In this document: positions 6,847 through 14,324 of the stretch, piece by piece
Layout: each line of letters opens with the position of its first letter
Numbering within the stretch: position 1 is the first letter of the stretch
Notes under the pieces: generated by a model
Database searches by the model: none
What the model was told of the DNA's origin: nothing
Seen by the model: only the letters and a program-made list of their open reading frames with translations
Translations under genes and position numbers: made by a program
NCBI GenBank assembly: GCA_002439735.1
Contig: DJPG01000145.1
Coordinates: forward strand, 7,280-30,035
DNA length: 22,756 nucleotides
Direction: 5' to 3'
Source: Firmicutes bacterium UBA6418
GTDB lineage: Bacteria > Bacillota > Clostridia > Peptostreptococcales > Anaerovoracaceae

Positions 6847-8641
6847 TCTTTTTCATCCGGGGCTGCTTCTGCTCGCGGGCGCATTGCTGCTTCTGCTGCT
6901 TCCGCCCAAATGGATCAAGTGCATTCTGCCGTCCGCGGCGCTTTGTGCGTTGGCGGCGGTCTTTACGCTGCGAAATGGCGATGGAATGTTCCTACAGCTC
7001 CTGCCGAATGTGCGCATGCAGTTTCTGGAGGTCGACCGGCTGTCTTGGGCTTTTGCGCTGATCTTTGCGATCGGCGCGGTGCTGGCGGGTCTTTTTGCCT
7101 GCCATACGAAAAACAAGCTTGAGGCGGCTGCGGAGACGGCTTATGCGGGCAGTGCGATGGGTGTTGTGTTGGCGGGGGACTGGATCACGATGATCCTCTT
7201 TTGGGAGGTCATGGCGATCGCCTCTTGGCTGGTCGTTATCTCGTCGCGTACAGAAGCTGCGTCAAAGGCCGGGTTCCGGTATCTGCTCATGCATATGCTG
7301 GGTGGCAATCTTCTGCTGGTAGGGATCGTGCTGAAGGTCAGCGGCGGCAGTTTCGATGTCACCTGCCTGACGGGCAGTGAGGACGCTGCGTATTGGCTGA
7401 TGCTTGCCGGAACAGCTGTCAATGCTGCAATCCCGCCGCTGCACGCCTGGATGCCGGATGCGTATCCGGAGTCAACGCTCGGCGGTACGGTCTATTTAGG
7501 TACCTATACGACGAAGGTCGGCATTTATACACTGATCCGCTTGTTTGCGGGTGCTGAGCTTTTGCTGTATTTTGGTGTCTTTATGGCATTGTTCGGCGCG
7601 CTGATGGCGCTTTTGGAAAATGACCTGCGCAGGCTGTTTTCTTACCACATCATCAGTCAGCTCGGCTACATGGTCGTCAGTCTGGCGTTGGGCACGGAGC
7701 TTGGCGTCGACGGTGCAGTGGCGCATGTGTTCGGCAATATTGTGTATAAGGGGACGCTGTTTATGTGCGCGGGCGTGATCATCGCCGCGACCGGCAAACG
7801 GAAGATCACAGAGATGGGCGGATTGGCTCGCAGCATGCCGGTGACGGCGGTGTGTATGGGCATCGCGTCGCTTGCGATCTGCGGGTTCCCGCTGTTCAGC
7901 GGCTTTGTCAGCAAGGGTCTGATCATGAACGCCATTGCGGAGAGCGGCAGACCGGCAGTCGAGATTCTGATGCTGATCGCCAGCGTGGGCACGCTGCTTT
8001 CTGTGGGACTGAAGGTCAATTACTTTGTGTTCTTTGCGAAGCCGCAGACGACGGGGGCTGCCCATACGGCAGGAGCGGCGCCTGCGGCAGGATCTGTACA
8101 TGCGCAGCCGTACTTTGCCGAAACTGTACCCAGAGTCACGGATGTGCAGCCGGAGCTTGTGCCGCGCAATATGCGCCTTGCGATGCTGCTGGGCGCGGCG
8201 GGCTGTGTGGTGACCGGTGTTTTCCCGCAGATCATGCAGGGTGTGACGCCATTCCTATCAGATGGACACCCCTATACGGTCGATCATATCACGCAGTATC
8301 TGGAGCTTTTCGCAGCGGCGGCGATCGCCTTTGTGATGTATCTTTCACATATGGCGCCGCATGCCGGGATCACGCTGGATGCGGACTGGTTTTACCGCAG
8401 ACCGCTGAACCAGATGGTAATGGCGGCTGCGACTGCCTGTGAGACCTGTTTTGATATCGTGGGTCGTTGGGTCGGCGGCATGGTGCACGCGGCGAATCAG
8501 CTGATCTGCAAGGAGCAGCGCGCGCCGCGCGGGTTGGAGGATGACGATGTACTGCAAAAACCGGCCGGCAAGCTGATTGCGTTGAATTTCGTGATGTGGA
8601 TGGTGATCACCGGCGGAGTTTTCGTACTGACGCGGCTTTGA
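6839..8641 (+). CDS. Third ND5/MrpD-like subunit, with altered ion path and C-terminal extension
   Basis: A 600-residue relative of NuoL/MrpD. Conserved Glu123 (FWEVMA), Lys226 (TTKVG), His296, Lys304 and Lys359 (SGFVSKG) are present. The helix-7 lysine is replaced by Asn195 in AVNAAIPPLHAW, and the His of the helix-8 LLH motif is absent. Beyond about residue 420 comes an extra region of about 180 residues: an Ala/Gly-rich loop, further helices and a final membrane segment (about 577-597). The ATG at 6839 follows AGAAGGTGA and overlaps the previous gene. It is the last gene of the operon, with a terminator about 180 bases downstream. The altered ion path suggests a structural or modified pump role. 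Confidence 0.85.
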   Translation: MYNLFHPGLLLLAGALLLLLLPPKWIKCILPSAALCALAAVFTLRNGDGMFLQLLPNVRMQFLEVDRLSWAFALIFAIGAVLAGLFACHTKNKLEAAAETAYAGSAMGVVLAGDWITMILFWEVMAIASWLVVISSRTEAASKAGFRYLLMHMLGGNLLLVGIVLKVSGGSFDVTCLTGSEDAAYWLMLAGTAVNAAIPPLHAWMPDAYPESTLGGTVYLGTYTTKVGIYTLIRLFAGAELLLYFGVFMALFGALMALLENDLRRLFSYHIISQLGYMVVSLALGTELGVDGAVAHVFGNIVYKGTLFMCAGVIIAATGKRKITEMGGLARSMPVTAVCMGIASLAICGFPLFSGFVSKGLIMNAIAESGRPAVEILMLIASVGTLLSVGLKVNYFVFFAKPQTTGAAHTAGAAPAAGSVHAQPYFAETVPRVTDVQPELVPRNMRLAMLLGAAGCVVTGVFPQIMQGVTPFLSDGHPYTVDHITQYLELFAAAAIAFVMYLSHMAPHAGITLDADWFYRRPLNQMVMAAATACETCFDIVGRWVGGMVHAANQLICKEQRAPRGLEDDDVLQKPAGKLIALNFVMWMVITGGVFVLTRL

Positions 8642-8679
8642 AGTGAAAAAGACCGAATTTCAATTCTGCAAGGACAAAA

Positions 8680-8736
8680 GTGTGCATAACAAAATCAACG
8701 ATTTCGATGCACACATGTCGCTCACTCATGAGCGAC
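8680..8736. repeat. Twin adjacent hairpins downstream of the antiporter operon
   Basis: Hairpin 1 has GTGTGCAT (8680-8687) pairing with ATGCACAC (8707-8714), then an inner AAATC/GATTT stem and a 3-base loop. Hairpin 2 has GTCGCTCA (8717-8724) pairing with TGAGCGAC (8729-8736) around a 4-base loop. They are separated by two bases. No T run follows, so they are not a simple terminator. They could stabilise the mRNA 3' end or be a dispersed palindromic element. Confidence 0.5.
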
Positions 8737-8822
8737 GCTTCGCAAGGTGCTTCTGTCGTTATTCCGGAAACATCACACAGCGATATTTTCTTCAGATATT
8801 TCCTACATAATAAAAAAAGAGC

Positions 8823-8869
8823 AAGGTGGATAAAATAAGCGCTTTTCGCATTACTTATCCACCTTTTTT
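8823..8869 (+). terminator. Rho-independent terminator of the Mrp-like operon
   Basis: A perfect 11-bp stem pairs AAGGTGGATAA (8823-8833) with TTATCCACCTT (8855-8865), with an inner GCG/CGC stem, followed by six T residues (8864-8869). The left flank is A-rich, so it could also act on the minus strand. Confidence 0.85.
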
Positions 8870-9177
8870 CATTCGATGGCTCATATTTTTTACAGAAAAC
8901 AGAATATAAGTAAAAAAATAAAGCAAAAGAAGCTGCTTGAAATGCCTTTGAAACGCTTTGACGACCGGCAAACAGGGTCAGGATGACGAGTTCCGACAGA
9001 CTTCGACATATTCCCAAATCATTCGACAAATTCATCCGGGTCGACAAAACCGAAAAGGTGGACAAGTAATTTATTTTTTGCATGTTTTATCGAATTCGAT
9101 CTTTTTGAAAGACCGTCGGACACCGCAGCCGCTTACACCGGTATCTTCCGGCTGCATACCGACCGCTTCCGTCCAAC

Positions 9178-9246
9178 TGCCGGCGATCAAAAAGCACTTT
9201 TGCCGGCGATCGAAAAGGCCTTTTGCCGGCGATTGAAAAGCCTTTT
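9178..9246 (+). repeat. Three 23-bp tandem repeats before the GTPase-YacP gene
   Basis: Copies lie at 9178-9200, 9201-9223 and 9224-9246. All begin TGCCGGCGAT and end in an AAAAG...CTTT block. Copies 2 and 3 differ at few positions. The unit contains the palindromes GCCGGC and, in copy 2, AAAAGGCCTTTT. The third copy holds the -35 box (TTGAAA, 9233-9238) of the following promoter, where the earlier copies read TCGAAA and TCAAAA. Confidence 0.75.
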
Positions 9247-9261
9247 CACCTGTGATAAAAT
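9233..9261 (+). promoter_or_regulatory. Promoter of the GTPase-YacP fusion gene
   Basis: TTGAAA (9233-9238), a 17-base spacer, and TAAAAT (9256-9261) with an extended -10 TGA just before it (9253-9255). The leader would be only about 35 bases, too short for an attenuator or a leader peptide of the tet(M) type. GGAAAGGA at 9284-9291 is the likely ribosome site. Confidence 0.65.
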
Positions 9262-9303
9262 AAGACAAACAGAAAAATCAAATGGAAAGGAACGGGCAGC
9301 AGG

Positions 9304-12141
9304 ATGACAGCCGAAAAACTGACGATCGGCATTTTGGCGCATGTCGACGCGGGCAAGACAACCTTATCGGAGAGTATCTTATATCTGACCGGTGTAACGC
9401 GGACGCAGGGCAGAGTCGATCATAAAAATGCATTTTTGGACAACGATGAGATCGAACGTGATCGCGGGATCACCGTATTCGCCAAGGAGGCGCGGTTTGC
9501 GTTGGGTAAAAAGCAGGTAACGCTGCTGGACACGCCGGGACACGGGGACTTCAGCAGCGAAGCGGAACGGGTGCTGCAGGTGCTGGATTACGCGATCGTG
9601 GTCATCAGCGGTACGGATGGTGTGCAGAGCCACACACAGACCTTGTGGCGTCTGCTTGCGGCTTATGAGATACCGACGTGGATCTTTGTCAACAAGATGG
9701 ATCGACCGGAGACCGATCGCGATGCACTGTTGTCGGAGATCCGAAAAACGCTCGGCGGTCTGTCTGCGGACGGCGTGAGCGGAGTGTTTGCGGACTTTGG
9801 AAGGCTTGCGGATGCCGCTATGCGGGAAGAGATCGGCAGCGCCAGTGAAGATCTGTTAGAGACTTATCTTGCGGATCAGCCGTTTGCGGACGCGGACATT
9901 TGCAGTGCTGTTTCGGCAAGACAGCTGTTTCCGGTCTGCTTCGGATCGGCGTTAAAAGGTGAGGGCGTACAGGACTTTTTGCAGCTCCTTGCGCGGTACA
10001 CGAAAGGGTTCACGCAGGACGGCCGAAGGAAGCCCGGAAGCGATCAAAATGCAAAAAGCGCAACAGATGCGCCGTTCGGGGCGCGTGTCTACAAAATCAG
10101 CCGCGACAAAAAAGGGAATCGTCTGACGCATCTGAAAGTCACCGGCGGCGTGCTGAAAAGCAAGATGGAGTTGGCGAAAGGTCAAAAGGCCGAGCAGCTC
10201 CGCCTTTATAACGGCGAAAAGTTTGAGCTGGCGCAGAGCGTCGAAGCAGGCGAGATCTGCGCGGTGCTCGGTCCTGCGGCTACGTATGCGGGGCAAGGTC
10301 TGGGCTTTGAACAGGGAAGCGCGACTCCGCTGCTCGTGCCGACACTGACTTACCGGCTGCTTTTGCCGGAGAGCGTGGAGCCGGTGCAGGCGCTCCGCAA
10401 ATTGCGGGAGTTAGAGGAAGAAGAACCGAGTCTGCATCTGGTGCAGGATGGTGAGAGCGGCCAGATTTTTGTGCAAGTCATGGGTGAACTGGAACTGGAA
10501 ATTCTCCGCGAGCTGATCGCGCGGCGTTTTGCCATACAGGTCAGGTTTGACAGTGGGACGATTATATATAAGGAAACGATCGCGGCACCGGTACTGGGGA
10601 TCGGACATTATGAGCCGCTGCGTCACTACGCGGAGGTACAGCTGCTGCTGGATCCGCTGCCGCGGGGCAGCGGGTTGGTCTTTGACTCGCTGGTCAGCGA
10701 GGATGTACTGGATCGCAACTGGCAGCGCCTGATCTTGACGCATCTTGCGGAAAAGCCGCATCGCGGCGTGCTGACCGGTGCGGAGATCACAGACATGCGG
10801 ATTTCGATCGTAGCCGGAAAGGCACATCTGAAGCATACCGAGGGCGGCGATTTTCGCCAGGCGACTTATCGGGCCGTGCGTCAGGGACTGCGTAAGGCGG
10901 ACAGCATTCTGCTGGAACCGGTCGTGCGCTTTCGGCTGGAGATTCCGACAGATTGTACCGGAAGAGCACTGTCGGATCTGGATCGATTCGGTGCACAGGC
11001 CGCGGTCAGTGAAAGCGACGGCGAGACGACGGTGATCACGGGTCAGGGACCGGTGGCGACCCTGAAGGATTATCCGAAGGACGTGGTCGCTTATACAAGG
11101 GGAAAAGGCAGCATGGCTTCCATGCCGGCCGGTTATCAGCCTTGTCATAACCAGGAGGAGGTCGTGGCCGCAGCGGGATATTTCGCGGAGCAGGATCTGG
11201 AAAATCCGACCGGTTCGGTCTTTTGCAGCCATGGAGCCGCGGTTTATGTGAGCTGGGACGAAGTGGACGCGGCGGCGCATCTGGACGGTAGCCGCGTGCT
11301 AGCTGACGCGCAGCGGCGATTCTTTGGGGAAAACGAAGGATCACAATTTGACGATGGAACGCAGAACGGGGCGGAATCTGTCACAGACAGAGCATTGCGG
11401 CAAGGCGGCGTACAGGACGGGCAGAACGGAAACGGCCGCAGCGTCGCGCAGGGCGACACGGCGGCTTCCGCAAAAGAGCTGGAAGCGATCTTTCTCAAGA
11501 CTTACGGCAGGAGCAAGCGCGAGGAAGCACGGTATCGGGAAAGCCTGAGCAAAGGCACACGCAAACCGCCGAGCGGAGAAGATTTTCCTCAGCCGAAGTG
11601 GAAAAAAGCCGGCGGCAGTTCATCCGGCGGAAAAGAAAAAAATAACGCTGCTTTACGCCCGCTGTTCGTCATCGACGGATACAATGTCGTGTTCGCATGG
11701 GAAGCGTTTGCCGCATTAGCAAAGGTCAATCTCGACAGCGCGCGCGAGGCACTGCTGGATGTCCTGCTCAATTACCAGGGCTACAAAAAAGTGGACATGC
11801 TGGTGGTATTTGATGGCTATAAGCTGGCAGGAAACCCTGGCACGCGGCACGATTATGAGAAACTGAGCGCAGACGCAGGAAGCTTCCGAGTCGTGTACAC
11901 GCGCGAAGCGGAGACCGCGGATCGTTATATCGAAAAGGTGATCTACGAGCAGGGAAAAAAGCGGGAGCTTTGGGTCGTGACATCGGATCAGCCGGTACAG
12001 ATGGCGGCGCTCGGCGACGGAGCGGCAAGGTTTTCGGCACGGGAATTCTACGCGGAGGTCGCAGGGGCTTCGGAGGAGATCCGCGCGAAGCTGGCGGCAC
12101 AGCGCAAGGAACGGAACCTGCCGTTTCAGGACATCTTTTAA
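9304..12141 (+). CDS. EF-G/Tet-like ribosome GTPase fused to a YacP (Rae1-like) NYN nuclease domain
   Basis: A 945-residue protein. Residues 1-235 are a translational GTPase domain with AHVDAGKTT (12-20), RGIT (54-57), DTPGH (76-80), NKMD (130-133) and GSALKG (214-219). Domains II-V, like EF-G and ribosomal protection proteins, follow to about 670. A low-complexity, Gly/Gln/Ser/Lys-rich linker (about 675-785) leads to a YacP/NYN domain (787-930) with DGYNVV (791-796), FDGYK (836-840), ETAD (870-873) and TSD (893-895), i.e. the acidic residues expected of PIN/NYN nucleases. B. subtilis YacP (Rae1) cuts mRNA in the ribosomal A site, and Tet(M)-type proteins bind beside it. The fusion therefore suggests GTP-driven delivery of an mRNA nuclease to ribosomes (inference). 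The domain IV tip reads KHTEGGDFRQA, without the YSPV-type loop I recall from Tet(M), so tetracycline resistance is doubtful. It is a monocistronic unit with its own promoter and terminator. Confidence 0.88.
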   Translation: MTAEKLTIGILAHVDAGKTTLSESILYLTGVTRTQGRVDHKNAFLDNDEIERDRGITVFAKEARFALGKKQVTLLDTPGHGDFSSEAERVLQVLDYAIVVISGTDGVQSHTQTLWRLLAAYEIPTWIFVNKMDRPETDRDALLSEIRKTLGGLSADGVSGVFADFGRLADAAMREEIGSASEDLLETYLADQPFADADICSAVSARQLFPVCFGSALKGEGVQDFLQLLARYTKGFTQDGRRKPGSDQNAKSATDAPFGARVYKISRDKKGNRLTHLKVTGGVLKSKMELAKGQKAEQLRLYNGEKFELAQSVEAGEICAVLGPAATYAGQGLGFEQGSATPLLVPTLTYRLLLPESVEPVQALRKLRELEEEEPSLHLVQDGESGQIFVQVMGELELEILRELIARRFAIQVRFDSGTIIYKETIAAPVLGIGHYEPLRHYAEVQLLLDPLPRGSGLVFDSLVSEDVLDRNWQRLILTHLAEKPHRGVLTGAEITDMRISIVAGKAHLKHTEGGDFRQATYRAVRQGLRKADSILLEPVVRFRLEIPTDCTGRALSDLDRFGAQAAVSESDGETTVITGQGPVATLKDYPKDVVAYTRGKGSMASMPAGYQPCHNQEEVVAAAGYFAEQDLENPTGSVFCSHGAAVYVSWDEVDAAAHLDGSRVLADAQRRFFGENEGSQFDDGTQNGAESVTDRALRQGGVQDGQNGNGRSVAQGDTAASAKELEAIFLKTYGRSKREEARYRESLSKGTRKPPSGEDFPQPKWKKAGGSSSGGKEKNNAALRPLFVIDGYNVVFAWEAFAALAKVNLDSAREALLDVLLNYQGYKKVDMLVVFDGYKLAGNPGTRHDYEKLSADAGSFRVVYTREAETADRYIEKVIYEQGKKRELWVVTSDQPVQMAALGDGAARFSAREFYAEVAGASEEIRAKLAAQRKERNLPFQDIF

Positions 12142-12165
12142 GTGAATACGCATCGAAGCAAGGAT

Positions 12166-12220
12166 AAGATCCCCCTTAAGCAGACAAGGAAATCACCGAA
12201 ATCTGTGAAAGGGGGATCTT
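12166..12220 (+). terminator. Terminator-like hairpin after the GTPase-YacP gene
   Basis: A perfect 12-bp stem pairs AAGATCCCCCTT (12166-12177) with AAGGGGGATCTT (12209-12220). The 31-base loop holds a small CAGA/TCTG stem. Only three T residues follow (12219-12221), so termination may be incomplete. Confidence 0.6.
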
Positions 12221-12276
12221 TGTGCCGTGCCGCCGGATCGATGCGCAGTGATGAAGCGATGAGACGGCAAAGCACA
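12221..12276 (+). other. Possible structured leader upstream of pstS
   Basis: Nested complementary segments TGTGC/GCACA (12221-12225 with 12272-12276), TGCCG/CGGCA (12228-12232 with 12265-12269) and ATCG/CGAT (12237-12240 with 12257-12260) could form one long interrupted hairpin. No known riboswitch core was recognised, and no T run follows. No clear sigma-A promoter is visible between 12142 and 12341. Confidence 0.35.
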
Positions 12277-12341
12277 GAAATAGGGACAAAAGGACCGTGA
12301 TCTTATGGTCTAATTTCGCGTGGGCGTGCATTTGCTGTAAT

Positions 12342-13442
12342 ATGTGGAGTTGGAAAAGAAAGAGAAATTTAGGCTGTCTGCTGCTGGCCGGCAGTCTGTG
12401 CGCGCTTTGGCTTTGCGGCGGTGCGGGAAACGATGGGGTTTTCGGCAAGGTCCATGGGATTGGAAATTATCGGAGCCAATCACATAGCGACGATGCAAAG
12501 GTGATCACTGTGATCTCACGGGAGGATGGTTCCGGTACCCGGGCGGCGTTTGTGTCACAGCTGGGGATCCGGCGCGGCGGATATGACCGAACAACGGCGG
12601 CTGCGGAGGTGACGCAGAGCACGGCGGTCGTGCTGATGAGCGTAGCGCAAAATCGCGGCGCCATCGGTTATGTTTCCGCGATGGCGCCGCGGGAGCGTGT
12701 CAGAACGGTTCGAGTGAACGGGGCACTGCCGTCTGCTGCGGCAGTGCGGGACGGCAGCTACCCGCTGCGGCAGGAGTTTTATCTGGTGATGAAAGGATTG
12801 GATCTGCAGCGATCCGGCGATGCAGGCGCTGCACGAGGCGATCTGCCGAATGGCAGCACGCTGCAGGACACGGAGCGAGCCGCGCGGGAGTTTGTGGCCT
12901 TTGCGAGCAGCCTGCGCGGGCAGGCAATCATCGCACAGGCGGGCTATGTGCCGATGAAAGCGGCACTGCAAAGCACCGGCGAGCGATTGCAGAGCGTGCC
13001 TGTGACCGAACATCGCGGAGGGCTTTCAATGCGAGAGCGGCAGAATACGGAGGCTGCGGCGGTAGCGCAGGAACACGGTAATGCTGCCGGAAAACCGGTT
13101 CGCTTGGTGTTAGCCGGGTCAACCGCAATGGCACCGCTCATGCAAACCTTGGGTGAAGCCTTTCAAACGCTGCATCCGCAGGTGACTGTGGAGATCCAGC
13201 AGACGGGATCGGCAGCGGGGATCACGGCGGTACTTGCCGGAGCCTGCCGGATTGGGATGTCTTCACGCGCGCTGACGGAGACAGAGCTGGCGGCAGGGGC
13301 GCACGCGGAATGTATTGCGGCAGATGGGATCGCGGTCATTGTGAACCGGCAAAATCCGATCCGGAATATTCGGACCGAAACCTTGCGGCGCATTTATATC
13401 GGAGAGATCGAACGATGGGAAAATATCAAGAATACGCATTGA
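12342..13442 (+). CDS. pstS: Phosphate-binding protein PstS with the two halves in swapped order
   Basis: A 366-residue secreted protein. MWSWKRKR plus a hydrophobic stretch ending LCALWLC looks like a signal peptide, with Cys25 a weak lipobox candidate. In normal PstS the N-half (GST..., TGSxxG, MSSR, DGIAVIVN, W-x-x-I) precedes the C-half (SREDGSGTR, GAIGY, GYVPM). Here VISREDGSGTR (57-67), QNRGAIGYVS (103-112) and AQAGYVPM (198-205) come first. After a linker of about 50 residues come AGSTAMAPL (258-266), QTGSAAGI (287-294), IGMSSRAL (304-311), DGIAVIVN (328-335) and GEIERWENI (354-362). All usual phosphate contacts are kept, so this looks like a circular permutation and may still bind phosphate. 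I chose the ATG at 12342 for its clean signal peptide, although no ribosome site is seen. A GTG at 12297 would add 15 residues. The 3' end overlaps pstC by 28 bases. Confidence 0.75.
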   Translation: MWSWKRKRNLGCLLLAGSLCALWLCGGAGNDGVFGKVHGIGNYRSQSHSDDAKVITVISREDGSGTRAAFVSQLGIRRGGYDRTTAAAEVTQSTAVVLMSVAQNRGAIGYVSAMAPRERVRTVRVNGALPSAAAVRDGSYPLRQEFYLVMKGLDLQRSGDAGAARGDLPNGSTLQDTERAAREFVAFASSLRGQAIIAQAGYVPMKAALQSTGERLQSVPVTEHRGGLSMRERQNTEAAAVAQEHGNAAGKPVRLVLAGSTAMAPLMQTLGEAFQTLHPQVTVEIQQTGSAAGITAVLAGACRIGMSSRALTETELAAGAHAECIAADGIAVIVNRQNPIRNIRTETLRRIYIGEIERWENIKNTH

Positions 13443-14323
13443 GTCTGGTATGCTTTTTTTCGGCGGTCGTATCGCTGGTAGCGTTGATCGCGATCTGTTT
13501 TTTTTTGCTGGAATCCGCAATCCCGTTTTTGCAGGAAGAGGGAACGGCTTCTTTCCTTTTCGGAAAATACTGGCGGCCGACAGAAGAGATCTTTGGTATT
13601 TTACCGATGCTCGCGGGGAGCGCCTATGTGACCGGCGGCGCTGTGCTCTTGGGCGTGCCGCCGGGGCTTTTGTGCGCGGTGTTTCTGGCGCGGTTCTGCC
13701 CGGCGCGCCTATATCGGATCGTCCGGCCGTTGGTGGAGACGATGGCCGGCATTCCCTCTGTGGTCTACGGACTGTTCGGACTTTGCTTCGTTGTACCGCT
13801 TGTACAGAGTGTTTGCGGCGGCAGCGGCAAAGGCATTCTCAGCGCCGCCGTGATGCTGGCGATCATGATCTTGCCGACCGTGATCAGTGTAGCGGAGGCG
13901 GCAATCCGTACCGTACCGGAAAGCTATTATGAAGGCGCGCGGGCGCTGGGCGCGAGCAGAGAGCAGAGCGTTTTTTTCGCCCTGCTGCCCGGCGCGGCAT
14001 TCGGGATGCTGACCGCAGTCATGTTGGGCATCGGGCGAGCCGTCGGGGAGACCATGGCGGTCGTCATGGTGGCAGGCAATCAGGTCTGGATGCCGCAGTC
14101 CCTCACCGCAGGCGTAAGGACCTTGACAGGGCTGATCGTTTTGGAGATGGGTTATGCCGCGGAGGGAAAACATCGTGACGCGCTGATCACTGCAGGCGCC
14201 GTGCTTTTTGCGTGGATCTTGCTGATGAATCTGGCAGTCTCCCTGCTGCAGAACCGTCGGGAGCGCGAAAAGCCGCGCGGACGGAAAAGCGGCGTGAAGC
14301 TGCCAAGGAAAGGAAAAAGGTAG
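13415..14323 (+). CDS. pstC: Phosphate ABC transporter permease PstC
   Basis: A 302-residue permease with six membrane helices. The cytoplasmic EAA loop lies at about 160-197 (EAAIRTVPESYYEGARALGA at 161-180, then the LLPGA segment). VETMAGIPSVVYGLFGL (107-123) and AVGETMAVVMVAGN are typical of PstC. The ATG at 13415 follows GGAGAG with 8-base spacing and lies within the 3' end of pstS, so the two are translationally coupled. The C-terminal tail is basic (RRERE...KGKR). It pairs with PstA to form the membrane channel of the high-affinity phosphate importer. Confidence 0.92.
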   Translation: MGKYQEYALSLVCFFSAVVSLVALIAICFFLLESAIPFLQEEGTASFLFGKYWRPTEEIFGILPMLAGSAYVTGGAVLLGVPPGLLCAVFLARFCPARLYRIVRPLVETMAGIPSVVYGLFGLCFVVPLVQSVCGGSGKGILSAAVMLAIMILPTVISVAEAAIRTVPESYYEGARALGASREQSVFFALLPGAAFGMLTAVMLGIGRAVGETMAVVMVAGNQVWMPQSLTAGVRTLTGLIVLEMGYAAEGKHRDALITAGAVLFAWILLMNLAVSLLQNRREREKPRGRKSGVKLPRKGKR

Positions 14324-14324
14324 G

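Larger units (their letters stand above)
8642..9303. other. 660-bp intergenic region rich in repeats and hairpins
   Basis: No convincing gene is present on either strand. Going rightwards it holds twin hairpins (8680-8736), a strong terminator (8823-8869), an A/T-rich stretch, five CGACA-like motifs (8993-9064), a perfect palindrome ATCGAATTCGAT (9089-9100), a 7-bp hairpin GCAGCCG/CGGCTGC (9125-9155), three 23-bp tandem repeats (9178-9246) and a promoter (9233-9261). A minus-strand frame across 8607-9083 has no ribosome site and runs through the terminator. Confidence 0.6.

Noticed and set aside
779..8641. Membrane-bound hydrogenase or complex I operon
   Set aside because: No hydrogenase large or small subunit, NuoB/D-like or iron-sulfur protein is encoded; only antiporter-type membrane subunits are present.
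8607..9083. Minus-strand gene of about 158 codons
   Set aside because: It overlaps the end of the third pump gene, passes through the twin hairpins and the terminator, and has no ribosome site or recognisable motif.
9178..9246. CRISPR array
   Set aside because: The 23-bp units are directly adjacent with no spacers and overlap a promoter; no cas genes are present.
9262..9303. Attenuator or leader peptide before the GTPase gene, as in tet(M)
   Set aside because: From the predicted start the leader is only about 35 bases, with no hairpin or small open frame.
9304..12141. Classical tetracycline-resistance gene, tet(M)/tet(O) type
   Set aside because: The protein is about 300 residues longer than Tet(M), ends in a YacP domain, and its domain IV tip does not show the loop I recall as essential for tetracycline release. 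No mobile element is nearby.
12297..13442. Apparent swapped PstS halves as a frameshift artefact
   Set aside because: Both halves are in one uninterrupted frame with coherent motifs and a signal peptide; a frameshift cannot reorder domains. Assembly error remains possible and is listed as a test.
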